Shown piece by piece: positions 7,813 to 14,870 of a DNA stretch of 16,932 nucleotides. The stretch covers positions 1-16,932 of the forward strand of contig CAZYIW010000027.1 in NCBI GenBank assembly GCA_964647705.1. The letters run 5' to 3'. The notes beneath the pieces were generated by a model, which saw only the letters and a list, made by a program, of their open reading frames with translations, did no database searches and was not told where the DNA came from. How positions within the stretch are numbered: position 1 is the stretch's first letter; the number at the start of each line of letters is the position of its first letter. This stretch comes from CAZYIW01 sp964647705 (GTDB lineage Bacteria > Pseudomonadota > Gammaproteobacteria > PS1 > Pseudothioglobaceae). A program made the position numbers and the translations under genes.

Positions 7813-8319
7813 ATGCAGTTCCTTATTCTTGAGAGCGCCTTAAACTATTTGATTGCCAGTCAGTCGATTGACATAACCCCGTTAGATAAAAAGAATGTCC
7901 GCTTTGAAATTGAAAACTTTCCACTTGAGGTGGTGTTTGTCTGTGCACACAACAAAATCTATGTGCTATCAGCCACTAAAGAATCAACCGATGTTGATAT
8001 TAAGTTAAAAATTGATGTTTTTTTATCGTTGTTCCAAGGTAAAGATCTAAAACAACTACTAAGAGAAGACAAGATAATAATCAGCGGCGATGTTAAAACA
8101 GCACAGCTGTTAGTTGATCTGCTTGAACAAGTTGATATTGACCTAGAAGAAGCTCTGTCAAAATACACTGGAGATGCAATAGCCAACGAACTGGGTAAAT
8201 TAATCAACAGTATCAAACAAAAATCCTCTGACCAAGACCCCATTGAGGCGATCAAAAACAAAGTTACTAAGCTTTTGCTCAACCCGACAAAATCCAAACG
8301 TTATGAAAAATCTCGCTAG
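7813..8319 (+). CDS. ubiJ: Ubiquinone biosynthesis accessory factor UbiJ (SCP2 domain)
   Basis: UbiJ is a lipid-binding accessory protein. In E. coli it works with UbiK and the Ubi hydroxylases in a soluble complex that holds hydrophobic quinone intermediates. This frame encodes 168 residues, shorter than the roughly 200 of E. coli. The first 105 or so residues fit an SCP2-like fold (LNYLIASQSIDITPLDKKNVRFEIEN, then VDIKLKIDVFLSLFQGKDLKQLLREDKIIISGDVKTAQLL). A helical, charged C-terminal segment follows. Sequence similarity across this family is low, so the call depends strongly on its place between ubiE (8 bases upstream) and ubiB. Its last 17 bases overlap the ubiB start. No Shine-Dalgarno sequence is obvious before ATG 7813. 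Confidence 0.82.
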   Translation: MQFLILESALNYLIASQSIDITPLDKKNVRFEIENFPLEVVFVCAHNKIYVLSATKESTDVDIKLKIDVFLSLFQGKDLKQLLREDKIIISGDVKTAQLLVDLLEQVDIDLEEALSKYTGDAIANELGKLINSIKQKSSDQDPIEAIKNKVTKLLLNPTKSKRYEKSR

Positions 8320-9910
8320 GTTTTTTGACATATCAAGAACGCTAATCCGTTATCGATTGGACTCTCTTGTGCTTTCAACACCGTTTCTTAAAAGCGTCAG
8401 GTGGTTGGTGTATTTCATTCCGTGGCATTATTTCCCGATAAAAAAATACTCCGAGGGCGAACGCATTCGTTTAGCATTCGAGCAGCTTGGCCCTATTTTC
8501 GTTAAGTTTGGTCAGACCCTCTCAACGAGACGAGATTTGTTGCCTGAGGACATCGGTCGCGAATTGGCTAAACTACAAGACAGTTGTCAGCCTTTTTCTG
8601 GTCAAGCGGCAAAAAGCATGATTGAAAAAGCTTTAGGAGATTCAACAAAAAATCTATTTAAAAGGTTTGATGAACAGCCTCTTGCCTCTGCTTCTATCGC
8701 TCAAGTCCATACAGCACTTACCCATGATGACGAAGAAGTGGTTGTTAAAGTGCTTAGACCAAAGGTAGAAGCTAAAATTAAACAAGACATTCGGCTGATG
8801 TATTTTTTTGCGCGGCTGATTAACAAGCACAGCATTAGTAAAAAGGTTCGCCCCGTTGAAATTGTTAAAGAGTTTGAAGACATCATACTTTATGAGCTTA
8901 ATTTAATGAACGAGGCCATGAGCGCTAAACGCCTCAAGAAAAACTTTGAAAACTCCGATCTTTTATATGTGCCCAAAGTGTATTTTGATTTATGTAGAGA
9001 GAATGTTTTAACCACTGAGCGCATTTATGGCACACCAATTGGCGATGTGGGGGCCCTTAGAGCCAAGGGAACCAATCTAAAAAAACTGGCAGAAGATGGA
9101 GTAATTATCTTTTTTACCCAAGTTTTTGAACACAATTTTTTTCATGCTGATATGCACCCAGGCAACATTTTTGTCGGAGAAAAAGACAATTATATTGGGG
9201 TTGATTTTGGCATTATGGGCTCATTAAGCGAAGAAGACAAAGACTTTTTAGCTGATATCTTTTTGTCGTTTTTCAATCGTGATTATCATGGCGTGGCACA
9301 ATCTTATATTGATGCCGGCTGGGCATCCCCCACGACTGATGTGGTGGCTTTTGAAAACGCAGTACAACGCATCTGTGAACCAATGTTTGAAAAATCATTG
9401 GGCGACATCTCTTTTGGACAGGTGCTTTTAGACCTAATTCAAGAGGCAAAAAATTTTGACATATCGATACAGCCTCAGCTGTTACTATTAGACAAAACAT
9501 TGTTAAATGTTGAAGGTTTGGGCAGAGTCCTGTATCCTCAACTAGACTTATGGGCCACAGCAAAGCCTTTTTTGGAAAATTTGGTTAAAAAAAGACACAG
9601 CATGAAAAATTCGTTTGAAAGGCTCAAGGAGCGCGCACCACAATTACTCAAAGAGGTTCCGGAGCTACCTGAACTTATCGTTGGGGCTTTGAAAAAAATA
9701 AACCAGCCCAAAGACATAGAACGCATGCATCAACAGCAAACCGAGGTTTTGATAAAGCAGCTCAAAATTAATGCCACAAAACAAAATTTTGCACTCATTG
9801 GCAGTACACTGGCAATCCTATCTGGAATATTTGCAGTTAATTTTTGGTGGGAAGCATCAATATCCACATTGATATTAGGTGTCATTTTTTGGATAAAATC
9901 AAAGACATAA
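8303..9910 (+). CDS. ubiB: Ubiquinone biosynthesis protein UbiB, atypical kinase/ATPase
   Basis: UbiB is a membrane-bound atypical protein-kinase-like ATPase needed for ubiquinone synthesis, thought to help move or extract lipid precursors. With ATG 8303 it has 535 residues (E. coli 546). The N-terminus FFDISRTLIRYRLDSLVL lines up with the E. coli start. The diagnostic KxGQ motif is FVKFGQTLSTRRDLLP (K68). The Ala/Ser-rich loop is PLASASIAQVH and the ATP-binding strand is VVVKVLRP. The catalytic segment is FFHADMHPGNIFV (D283, N288), followed by the metal-binding DFG at D301. The last 40 residues form two hydrophobic helices, the usual C-terminal membrane anchor. It overlaps ubiJ by 17 bases. 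An in-frame TTG at 8243 would add non-conserved residues. No tat genes follow, unlike in E. coli. Confidence 0.95.
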   Translation: MKNLARFFDISRTLIRYRLDSLVLSTPFLKSVRWLVYFIPWHYFPIKKYSEGERIRLAFEQLGPIFVKFGQTLSTRRDLLPEDIGRELAKLQDSCQPFSGQAAKSMIEKALGDSTKNLFKRFDEQPLASASIAQVHTALTHDDEEVVVKVLRPKVEAKIKQDIRLMYFFARLINKHSISKKVRPVEIVKEFEDIILYELNLMNEAMSAKRLKKNFENSDLLYVPKVYFDLCRENVLTTERIYGTPIGDVGALRAKGTNLKKLAEDGVIIFFTQVFEHNFFHADMHPGNIFVGEKDNYIGVDFGIMGSLSEEDKDFLADIFLSFFNRDYHGVAQSYIDAGWASPTTDVVAFENAVQRICEPMFEKSLGDISFGQVLLDLIQEAKNFDISIQPQLLLLDKTLLNVEGLGRVLYPQLDLWATAKPFLENLVKKRHSMKNSFERLKERAPQLLKEVPELPELIVGALKKINQPKDIERMHQQQTEVLIKQLKINATKQNFALIGSTLAILSGIFAVNFWWEASISTLILGVIFWIKSKT

Positions 9911-9944
9911 ACGCTCTTTTATTTCAACCGTCTTTCAGGTAAAA

Positions 9945-10019
9945 TTACCCGTCTTTAGTGCGCTTGGTCGCAAAGTGCATTAAACATACTGCGCCCACTT
10001 GGGTGTTTTTTTATTTTTT
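9945..10019 (+). promoter_or_regulatory. Leader of rplY with terminator-like hairpin and possible alternative pairing
   Basis: A TAAAAT hexamer (9950-9955) may be a -10 element, though its -35 is weak. Downstream, TGCG/CGCA can form a small stem (9959-9972). A hairpin CGCCC-ACTT-GGGTG (9992-10005) is followed by a run of T broken only by one A (10005-10019). This looks like an intrinsic terminator ending 11 bases before the rplY start. AAGTG (9973-9977) can instead pair with CACTT (9996-10000), which would break the terminator stem. The arrangement suggests either attenuation of rplY or the end of the ubiB transcript. It is inferred from the sequence only. Confidence 0.5.
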
Positions 10020-10030
10020 GGAGAATCAAA

Positions 10031-10720
10031 ATGAGCTTAACGATTAACGCCACACCAAGAGATGACCAGGGAAAGGGTGCGAGCCGCCGCCTGCGTCGTG
10101 ATGAAAAGATTCCTGCTATTGTCTATGGGGCCAAAAAAGCGCCAAATGCAATTACATTAGACATGCATGAAATTACTCACTTTTTAGAAAACGATGATGC
10201 CTACACTTCGGTCCTAGATCTGGTTGTTGACAAGAAAAAAGAACCTGTCATTATCAAAGACTTGCAACGCCACCCGGCAAAAAATTGCATCACCCACATA
10301 GATTTTTTACGTATTAACTTGAAAAAGGCCATTATTACCAGTATTCCGCTTCATTTTGTCGGTGAAGAAGACAACGAAGCGTTGCGTCTTGGCGCTGTTG
10401 TTAACCAATTTGTCACTAACGTAGAAATTTCTTGTTTGCCTGGCGACCTACCACATGGCATCGACGTGAATATCTCTGCACTAAACATTGGTGATAGCTT
10501 AAGCTTGACCGATTTAGTAATGCCGGAAGGCGTGCTACTTACTGCGCTGCAACACGATGATGTTGAAGCTTATAACCAATCCATCGTTGCCGTACAAGAG
10601 GCTCGAATTATGGAGGAGCCAGAAGAAGAGATTGTTGATTCAGAAGATGCGGATGCGGATGCTCAAACCTCTGATGATGCAGAAGACGCTCAAGACGGCG
10701 AAGACAACTCTGATAGTTAA
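10031..10720 (+). CDS. rplY: 50S ribosomal protein L25/general stress protein Ctc
   Basis: L25 of the Ctc/TL5 type binds 5S rRNA in the large ribosomal subunit. The 229-residue protein has the N-terminal 5S-binding domain (about 1-95; GKGASRRLRRDEKIPAIVYGA and HIDFLRI are typical). It also has the C-terminal TL5 domain (about 96-190; IPLHFVGEEDNEALRLGAVVNQFVTNVEISCLPGDLPHGIDVNISALNIGDSL), which the short E. coli L25 lacks. Residues 195-229 form a strongly acidic tail, 18 of 35 being Asp or Glu. GGAG (10020-10023) lies seven bases before ATG 10031. It is followed after 14 bases by pth, a widespread pairing. A terminator-like hairpin just upstream suggests regulated expression. Confidence 0.94.
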   Translation: MSLTINATPRDDQGKGASRRLRRDEKIPAIVYGAKKAPNAITLDMHEITHFLENDDAYTSVLDLVVDKKKEPVIIKDLQRHPAKNCITHIDFLRINLKKAIITSIPLHFVGEEDNEALRLGAVVNQFVTNVEISCLPGDLPHGIDVNISALNIGDSLSLTDLVMPEGVLLTALQHDDVEAYNQSIVAVQEARIMEEPEEEIVDSEDADADAQTSDDAEDAQDGEDNSDS

Positions 10721-10734
10721 AACCAACAACCCCA

Positions 10735-11310
10735 ATGGCGATTAAGCTGATTGTTGGCCTAGGCAATCCTGGCAAGGATTATCAGTCTCATCGCCACAAC
10801 GTGGGGTTTTGGTTTGTAGACACGCTTAGTAATTTATACAGCTTTAGTTTTAAAGAACAAAGCAAATTCTTCGGAGAGGCCGCTAAGGCCAATATTGCCG
10901 GTCATAGTACTCATATACTTAAGCCTAGCGTTTATATGAACCGTTCTGGTCAGTCTGTTGTTGGTTTGGCAAAATTTTATAAAATTTTGCCCGAACAGAT
11001 TTTGGTTGTTCACGATGAGCTGGACTTACCTTGTGGAACGGCAAAGCTCAAGTTTTCTGGGGGTCACGGTGGACACAATGGACTCAGGGATACAATTAAA
11101 GCCCTAAACACTCAAGGCTTTTATCGTCTTAGAATTGGTATTGACCACCCTGGTGACAAATCGTTGGTATCAGACTACGTCCTACACGCACCCAAAAAAT
11201 CCGAACTTGGGCTCATACAAGGCGCTTTAACCGATGCACTGCAAGTGATTGATGATATTATTATTGGCAATCATGAAAAAGCAATGCGGCAATTACACAC
11301 AGTTAAATAG
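10735..11310 (+). CDS. pth: Peptidyl-tRNA hydrolase
   Basis: Pth cleaves the ester bond of peptidyl-tRNAs that drop off the ribosome, recycling tRNA. It has 191 residues, typical for the bacterial family. Catalytic and binding residues are all present: N11 in GLGNPGKDY, H21 in RHNVGFW, N69 in VYMNRSG, D94 in VVHDELDLP and N115 in GGHNGLRD. These match E. coli numbering (which omits the initiator Met) shifted by one. The 14-base gap after rplY is CA-rich with no obvious Shine-Dalgarno sequence, so translation may depend on coupling to rplY. ychF follows after 10 bases; pth-ychF is a common bacterial pair. Identification is secure. Confidence 0.96.
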   Translation: MAIKLIVGLGNPGKDYQSHRHNVGFWFVDTLSNLYSFSFKEQSKFFGEAAKANIAGHSTHILKPSVYMNRSGQSVVGLAKFYKILPEQILVVHDELDLPCGTAKLKFSGGHGGHNGLRDTIKALNTQGFYRLRIGIDHPGDKSLVSDYVLHAPKKSELGLIQGALTDALQVIDDIIIGNHEKAMRQLHTVK

Positions 11311-11320
11311 GAAATGACAA

Positions 11321-12412
11321 ATGGGTTTTAAATGCGGTATTGTTGGCTTGCCTAATGTCGGCAAATCCACACTATTTAATGCGCTCACACAAGCGAGTAT
11401 CGAGTCTGCAAATTACCCTTTTTGTACCATTGAGCCCAATGTTGGAGTGGTGCCAATTAATGACCCAAGGCTAGATCAGTTGGTTGACATTGTAAAACCT
11501 GAAAAAATTATCCCCACAACCATGGAGTTTGTGGATATTGCAGGTCTGGTTGAAGGCGCATCAAAAGGCGAAGGGCTGGGTAATCAGTTTTTGAGCAATA
11601 TACGAGAAACAGATGCAATTGTGCACGTAGTGCGTTGCTTTGAAAACGATGACATAGTTCATGTCTCGGGCAAGGTTTCTCCGCTTGATGATATTGATAT
11701 CATTAATACAGAGTTGGTATTGGCAGATTTGTCCACGGTTGAAAAATTACAACAAAAAGCCATCAAAAACACCAAAGCCGGGCAAAAAGAAGGCATTCCA
11801 CTGAAAAGTCTGGTTGATAAAATTCTTCCTGTTTTAGAGGCAGGACAAAGCGTACGCACCTTGTCATTTGATGAAGAAGAGAAAAAAATTCTCAATGGAT
11901 TTCAACTGCTCAGTGCAAAGCCCGTACTCTATGTTGCCAATGTCAGTGAAGATGGTTTTATTGACAACCCTCATTTAGCAGAAGTTGAAAAGTTGGCCAA
12001 ACAAGAAGACGCTGAAGTGGTTGCCATTTGTGCTGATATTGAAGCTGAAATTTCAGAGCTAAGTCCAGATGAAAAACAAGAATTTTTAAGTGAAATTGGC
12101 CAGACTCAGTCAGGGCTTGATCGTCTTATTGTGGCTGGTTATCAGCTCTTGGGTTTGCAAACCTACTTTACTGCTGGGCCTCAAGAAGTCCGAGCTTGGA
12201 CCATCAATATTGGCGACATTGCACCGGTTGCGGCGGGTAAAATTCACACTGACTTTGAAAAGGGGTTTATCCGGGCCGAAACCATCTCTTTTGATGATTT
12301 TATTAACTTCGGTGGAGAAAAGGGCGCAAAAGAAGCGGGCAAGCTTCGATCAGAAGGCAAGGAATACGTTGTTCAAGATGCAGACGTAATACACTTTTTA
12401 TTCAATGTTTAA
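11321..12412 (+). CDS. ychF: Ribosome-binding ATPase YchF (OLA1 family)
   Basis: YchF belongs to the Obg-related P-loop NTPases but prefers ATP. It binds ribosomes and is tied to translation and oxidative stress responses. It has 363 residues, the usual length. The P-loop is GLPNVGKSTLFN (residues 9-20), followed by the conserved TIEPNVGVVPI and DPRLDQL. The G3-like motif is FVDIAGLVEGASKGEGLGNQFL (D72). The nucleotide-base contact region is around YVANVSED. The C-terminal TGS domain contains QTYFTAGPQEVRAWTI and FIRAETISFDDF. AGGA (11309-11312) straddles the pth stop and can serve ATG 11321. gpmI follows after 24 bases. Confidence 0.96.
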   Translation: MGFKCGIVGLPNVGKSTLFNALTQASIESANYPFCTIEPNVGVVPINDPRLDQLVDIVKPEKIIPTTMEFVDIAGLVEGASKGEGLGNQFLSNIRETDAIVHVVRCFENDDIVHVSGKVSPLDDIDIINTELVLADLSTVEKLQQKAIKNTKAGQKEGIPLKSLVDKILPVLEAGQSVRTLSFDEEEKKILNGFQLLSAKPVLYVANVSEDGFIDNPHLAEVEKLAKQEDAEVVAICADIEAEISELSPDEKQEFLSEIGQTQSGLDRLIVAGYQLLGLQTYFTAGPQEVRAWTINIGDIAPVAAGKIHTDFEKGFIRAETISFDDFINFGGEKGAKEAGKLRSEGKEYVVQDADVIHFLFNV

Positions 12413-12436
12413 AAACCAAAAACCAAAACGATTTAC

Positions 12437-13975
12437 ATGATATCCAATAAAGAAACCAAGTTACTCATTATTTTGGATGGCTGGGGCCATTCTGAAACCC
12501 AAGAAAACAATGCCATCGCCATGGCAGATACGCCAGTTTGGAACAAGCTTAATGAACGTTTTCCACACTCGCTTATTAGCACCAGCGGTGAAAATGTCGG
12601 TCTGCCTGGTGAACAAATGGGAAACTCTGAGGTGGGGCACCTTAATCTGGGTGCAGGGCGTGTGGTTACTCAAGACTTTACGCGCATTCATAACGAAATT
12701 GAAGACGGTGATTTTTTTAGAAACCCCATCTTAAAAGACGCTCTTTGTTACGCCAACGATAACAACAAGGCTGTGCATATTATGGGTCTGCTTTCAGATG
12801 GTGGCGTTCATTCACATGAAGAACATATTCATTCCATGTTGGCGATGTCGAAACAATACCAATGCGAAAAAGTATATTTACATGTGTTTACAGATGGTAG
12901 AGATTGTGCACAAAAAAGTGCCAAAAACTATATTCAGTCACTAGAAGAGAAAATTTCACAACTTGGTGTTGGTGAAATCGTTAGTGTTATTGGTCGCTAC
13001 TTTGCTCTAGATCGCGATAACCGCTGGTCAAGAACACGCTGTGCTTATGAACTTATTGCGTCTGGCAGGGGTAAACACTTGGCACAAAACGCTATTCAGG
13101 CTGTTGATATGGCCTATGAGCGAGGTGAAACCGATGAATTTATCGAATCCACTGTAATTGGGGCGCCAATCAAGGTTAAAAAGGATGACGTTTTGCTGTT
13201 TATGAACTACCGTGCTGATCGTGCCAGACAAATCACTCAAGCCTTTACTGATATAAATTTTCAGGGTTTTTCACGTGGAACATTTCTTTCCACTCAATTC
13301 GTTTGTTTAACAGAGTACAAAAAAGAATTTAATTTACCAGTGGCCTACCCTGCTCGTAGACTTAACAACGTCCTGGGCAAATATCTTGCCAGCTTGGGCA
13401 TGACACAACTCAGAATTGCAGAAACTGAAAAATATGCCCATGTAACTTTTTTCCTCAACGGCGGCATTGAAACGCCTTTCAGGGGTGAAAAACGAGTTTT
13501 GATTCCATCTCCTGATGTGGCAACTTATGATCTTCAGCCTGAAATGAGTGCGTTTGAATTAACAGACGAGCTGGTTGAGCATATTGAAAGTGGCAAATAT
13601 GACTTAATTATTTGCAATTTTGCAAACACCGACATGGTGGGTCATTCTGGCAAGCTTGATGCTGCCATCAAGGCAGTTGAAGCTGTGGACAATTGTTTGG
13701 GAATTATCTATCAAGCGGTACACGCCGTTAATGGCGAAATTCTCATTACTGCTGACCATGGCAATGCAGAACAAATGACAGACCCTGAAACGGGAGAACC
13801 GCACACGGCTCATACACACAACATGGTGCCGCTTGTCTTTGTCTCTGATCGACCAGCCAAAATTACCCCTCCAGGAGAGGGCGCGCTCAGTGATATTGCC
13901 CCAACATTGCTGGCAATGATGGATATTGAACAACCAGAAGAGATGACAGGAAAAAGCCTGTTAGAATTCACATAA
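12437..13975 (+). CDS. gpmI: 2,3-bisphosphoglycerate-independent phosphoglycerate mutase
   Basis: GpmI interconverts 3- and 2-phosphoglycerate in glycolysis and gluconeogenesis with a two-metal (usually Mn) alkaline-phosphatase-like mechanism. It has 512 residues, typical of the cofactor-independent class. D14 in LIILDGWG and the phosphorylated Ser64 in EQMGNSEVGHLNLGAGR are present. VHIMGLLSDGGVHSHEEHI, VFTDGRD, YFALDRDNRW and FMNYRADRARQ line the substrate site. D440 and H441 in ITADHGNAEQM are metal ligands, and THNMVPLVFV closes the site. The 24-base gap after ychF holds two tandem AAAAACC units (12411-12424; the first begins within the ychF stop codon) and no Shine-Dalgarno sequence, so its initiation signal is unclear. 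rpe follows after 22 bases. Confidence 0.96.
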   Translation: MISNKETKLLIILDGWGHSETQENNAIAMADTPVWNKLNERFPHSLISTSGENVGLPGEQMGNSEVGHLNLGAGRVVTQDFTRIHNEIEDGDFFRNPILKDALCYANDNNKAVHIMGLLSDGGVHSHEEHIHSMLAMSKQYQCEKVYLHVFTDGRDCAQKSAKNYIQSLEEKISQLGVGEIVSVIGRYFALDRDNRWSRTRCAYELIASGRGKHLAQNAIQAVDMAYERGETDEFIESTVIGAPIKVKKDDVLLFMNYRADRARQITQAFTDINFQGFSRGTFLSTQFVCLTEYKKEFNLPVAYPARRLNNVLGKYLASLGMTQLRIAETEKYAHVTFFLNGGIETPFRGEKRVLIPSPDVATYDLQPEMSAFELTDELVEHIESGKYDLIICNFANTDMVGHSGKLDAAIKAVEAVDNCLGIIYQAVHAVNGEILITADHGNAEQMTDPETGEPHTAHTHNMVPLVFVSDRPAKITPPGEGALSDIAPTLLAMMDIEQPEEMTGKSLLEFT

Positions 13976-13997
13976 TGCACAAACCATAGGAGAACAC

Positions 13998-14672
13998 ATG
14001 AAACAACCTAACTATATTGCCCCTTCAATTTTATCGGCCAATTTTGCCAAACTAGGAGAAGAAGTTGACAACGTATTGCGTGATGGTGCTGATATCGTTC
14101 ACTTTGATGTAATGGACAACCATTATGTACCTAACCTAACTATTGGCCCATTGGTCTGTGATGCGCTCAGATCTCACGGTGTTACTGCACCAATTGATGT
14201 GCATCTAATGGTCAAACCTGTTGACAGAATTATCCCCGACTTTGCCAAAGCTGGTGCCAGCTATATTACTTTTCACCCAGAAGCTTCTGAACATATTGAC
14301 AGAACCATTGGATTGATTAAAGAACAAGGTTGTAAAGCAGGGTTGGTTTTCAACCCAGCCACACCCCTTAGCTACCTAGACCATGTGCTCGAGCAACTAG
14401 ACATGGTGCTTTTAATGTCTGTTAATCCAGGCTTTGGCGGGCAATCATTCATTCCTTCTTCTTTAGACAAGCTTCGCTCTGTGAGAAAAATGATTGACGA
14501 CTCAGGTTTGGATATTCGACTTGAGATTGACGGCGGTGTAAAAATTGACAATATTTGCGAAATTGCTCAAGCAGGTGCAGACACTTTTGTGGCCGGCTCT
14601 GCGATCTTTAACACCGAAGACTACAAAGCCACAATTGACGCCATGCGATCAGAACTTGCAAAGGCTGATTAA
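13998..14672 (+). CDS. rpe: Ribulose-phosphate 3-epimerase
   Basis: Rpe interconverts ribulose 5-phosphate and xylulose 5-phosphate in the pentose phosphate pathway and, in autotrophs, the Calvin cycle. The 224-residue TIM-barrel protein starts IAPSILSANFAKLGEEV. Metal ligands are visible: H35 and D37 in VHFDVMDNHYVPN, H69 in DVHLMV, and the catalytic Asp178 in LEIDGGV. MSVNPGFGGQSFIP and AGADTFVAGSAIF are the phosphate-binding loops. AGGAG (13988-13992) precedes ATG 13998. The -35 element proposed for rpsB begins only five bases after the rpe stop. No cbb genes are present in the window, so a Calvin-cycle role cannot be judged here. Confidence 0.96.
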   Translation: MKQPNYIAPSILSANFAKLGEEVDNVLRDGADIVHFDVMDNHYVPNLTIGPLVCDALRSHGVTAPIDVHLMVKPVDRIIPDFAKAGASYITFHPEASEHIDRTIGLIKEQGCKAGLVFNPATPLSYLDHVLEQLDMVLLMSVNPGFGGQSFIPSSLDKLRSVRKMIDDSGLDIRLEIDGGVKIDNICEIAQAGADTFVAGSAIFNTEDYKATIDAMRSELAKAD

Positions 14673-14676
14673 GCCC

Positions 14677-14705
14677 TTGTTTTGGTTATCAAATTATGGG
14701 ATAAT
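14677..14705 (+). promoter_or_regulatory. Promoter for rpsB-tsf
   Basis: TTGTTT (14677-14682), a 17-base spacer and GATAAT (14700-14705) with a TGn extension (TGG, 14697-14699) form a good sigma-70 promoter. It is followed by a GC-containing discriminator, TTCGCGC. GC-rich discriminators are typical of stringently controlled ribosomal-protein promoters. The predicted transcript start, near 14712, would give a leader of about 158 bases, similar in size to the rpsB leader known in E. coli. Confidence 0.65.
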
Positions 14706-14711
14706 TTCGCG

Positions 14712-14869
14712 CTTATCCGCTCGTAACCGGGCTGATGAATAGTTTGAGCGCAAATAAAAACGCTCAATTTTTAATAATGTATCACACGTTTCTATCGTTT
14801 GGTTAGGGTGCCCTTTTTCAGGGTTAATTAAATGGGAATCGTGGAAGTTTTAACCCAGGAGAAAAAATA
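14712..14869 (+). ncRNA. Structured rpsB mRNA leader, probable S2 autoregulatory element
   Basis: The region between the promoter and rpsB has no long gene but several pairings. TTGAGCG/CGCTCAA (14744-14750 with 14761-14767) is a perfect 7-bp stem followed by TTTTTAATAAT. CCCT/AGGG (14811-14814 with 14820-14823) competes with GGGTTAA/TTAACCC (14821-14827 with 14850-14856). The base of the latter touches the rpsB AGGAG (14857-14861). GGTTA at 14801 could also pair with TAACC at 14851. In gammaproteobacteria, S2 is known to repress its own rpsB-tsf mRNA through a conserved leader. The position and structure fit that model, but I cannot align it here. Confidence 0.55.
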
Positions 14870-14870
14870 A
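14832..14870 (+). CDS. Putative 12-codon leader open frame coupled to rpsB
   Basis: ATG 14832 opens a frame of 12 codons (MGIVEVLTQEKK). It ends in TAA at 14868-14870, which shares its last A with the rpsB ATG in TAATG. AGGG (14820-14823) lies eight bases upstream and could act as a ribosome-binding site. The frame covers the loop and 3' arm of the hairpin next to the rpsB Shine-Dalgarno sequence, so translating it would open that structure. It may instead be a chance frame across a conserved RNA protein-binding site. No function of the peptide itself is claimed. Confidence 0.3.
   Translation: MGIVEVLTQEKK

Noticed and set aside
7959..8297. Minus-strand open frame of 112 codons opposite ubiJ
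   Set aside because: ubiJ is the less conserved gene here, so I considered it. The + strand frame fits the ubiE-ubiJ-ubiB context and the SCP2 fold, while the antisense product is Ser/Leu-rich without motifs.
8243..8302. Upstream TTG start for ubiB
   Set aside because: It would add 20 residues that overlap ubiJ and have no counterpart in UbiB. The homology begins just after ATG 8303.
9958..10047. GTG-started frame in the rplY leader running into the rplY start
   Set aside because: It has no ribosome-binding site, reads through the terminator T-run as poly-Phe, and ends out of frame inside rplY. A leader peptide is not supported.
12411..12424. Tandem AAAAACC units before gpmI as a regulatory site
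   Set aside because: Two 7-base A-rich units in a 24-base gap are too short and low in complexity to call a binding site.
14744..14775. Hairpin TTGAGCG/CGCTCAA plus T-run as the terminator of rpe
   Set aside because: It lies after the rpsB promoter and has a 10-base loop, so I treat it as part of the rpsB leader. A terminator role for read-through transcripts is not excluded.
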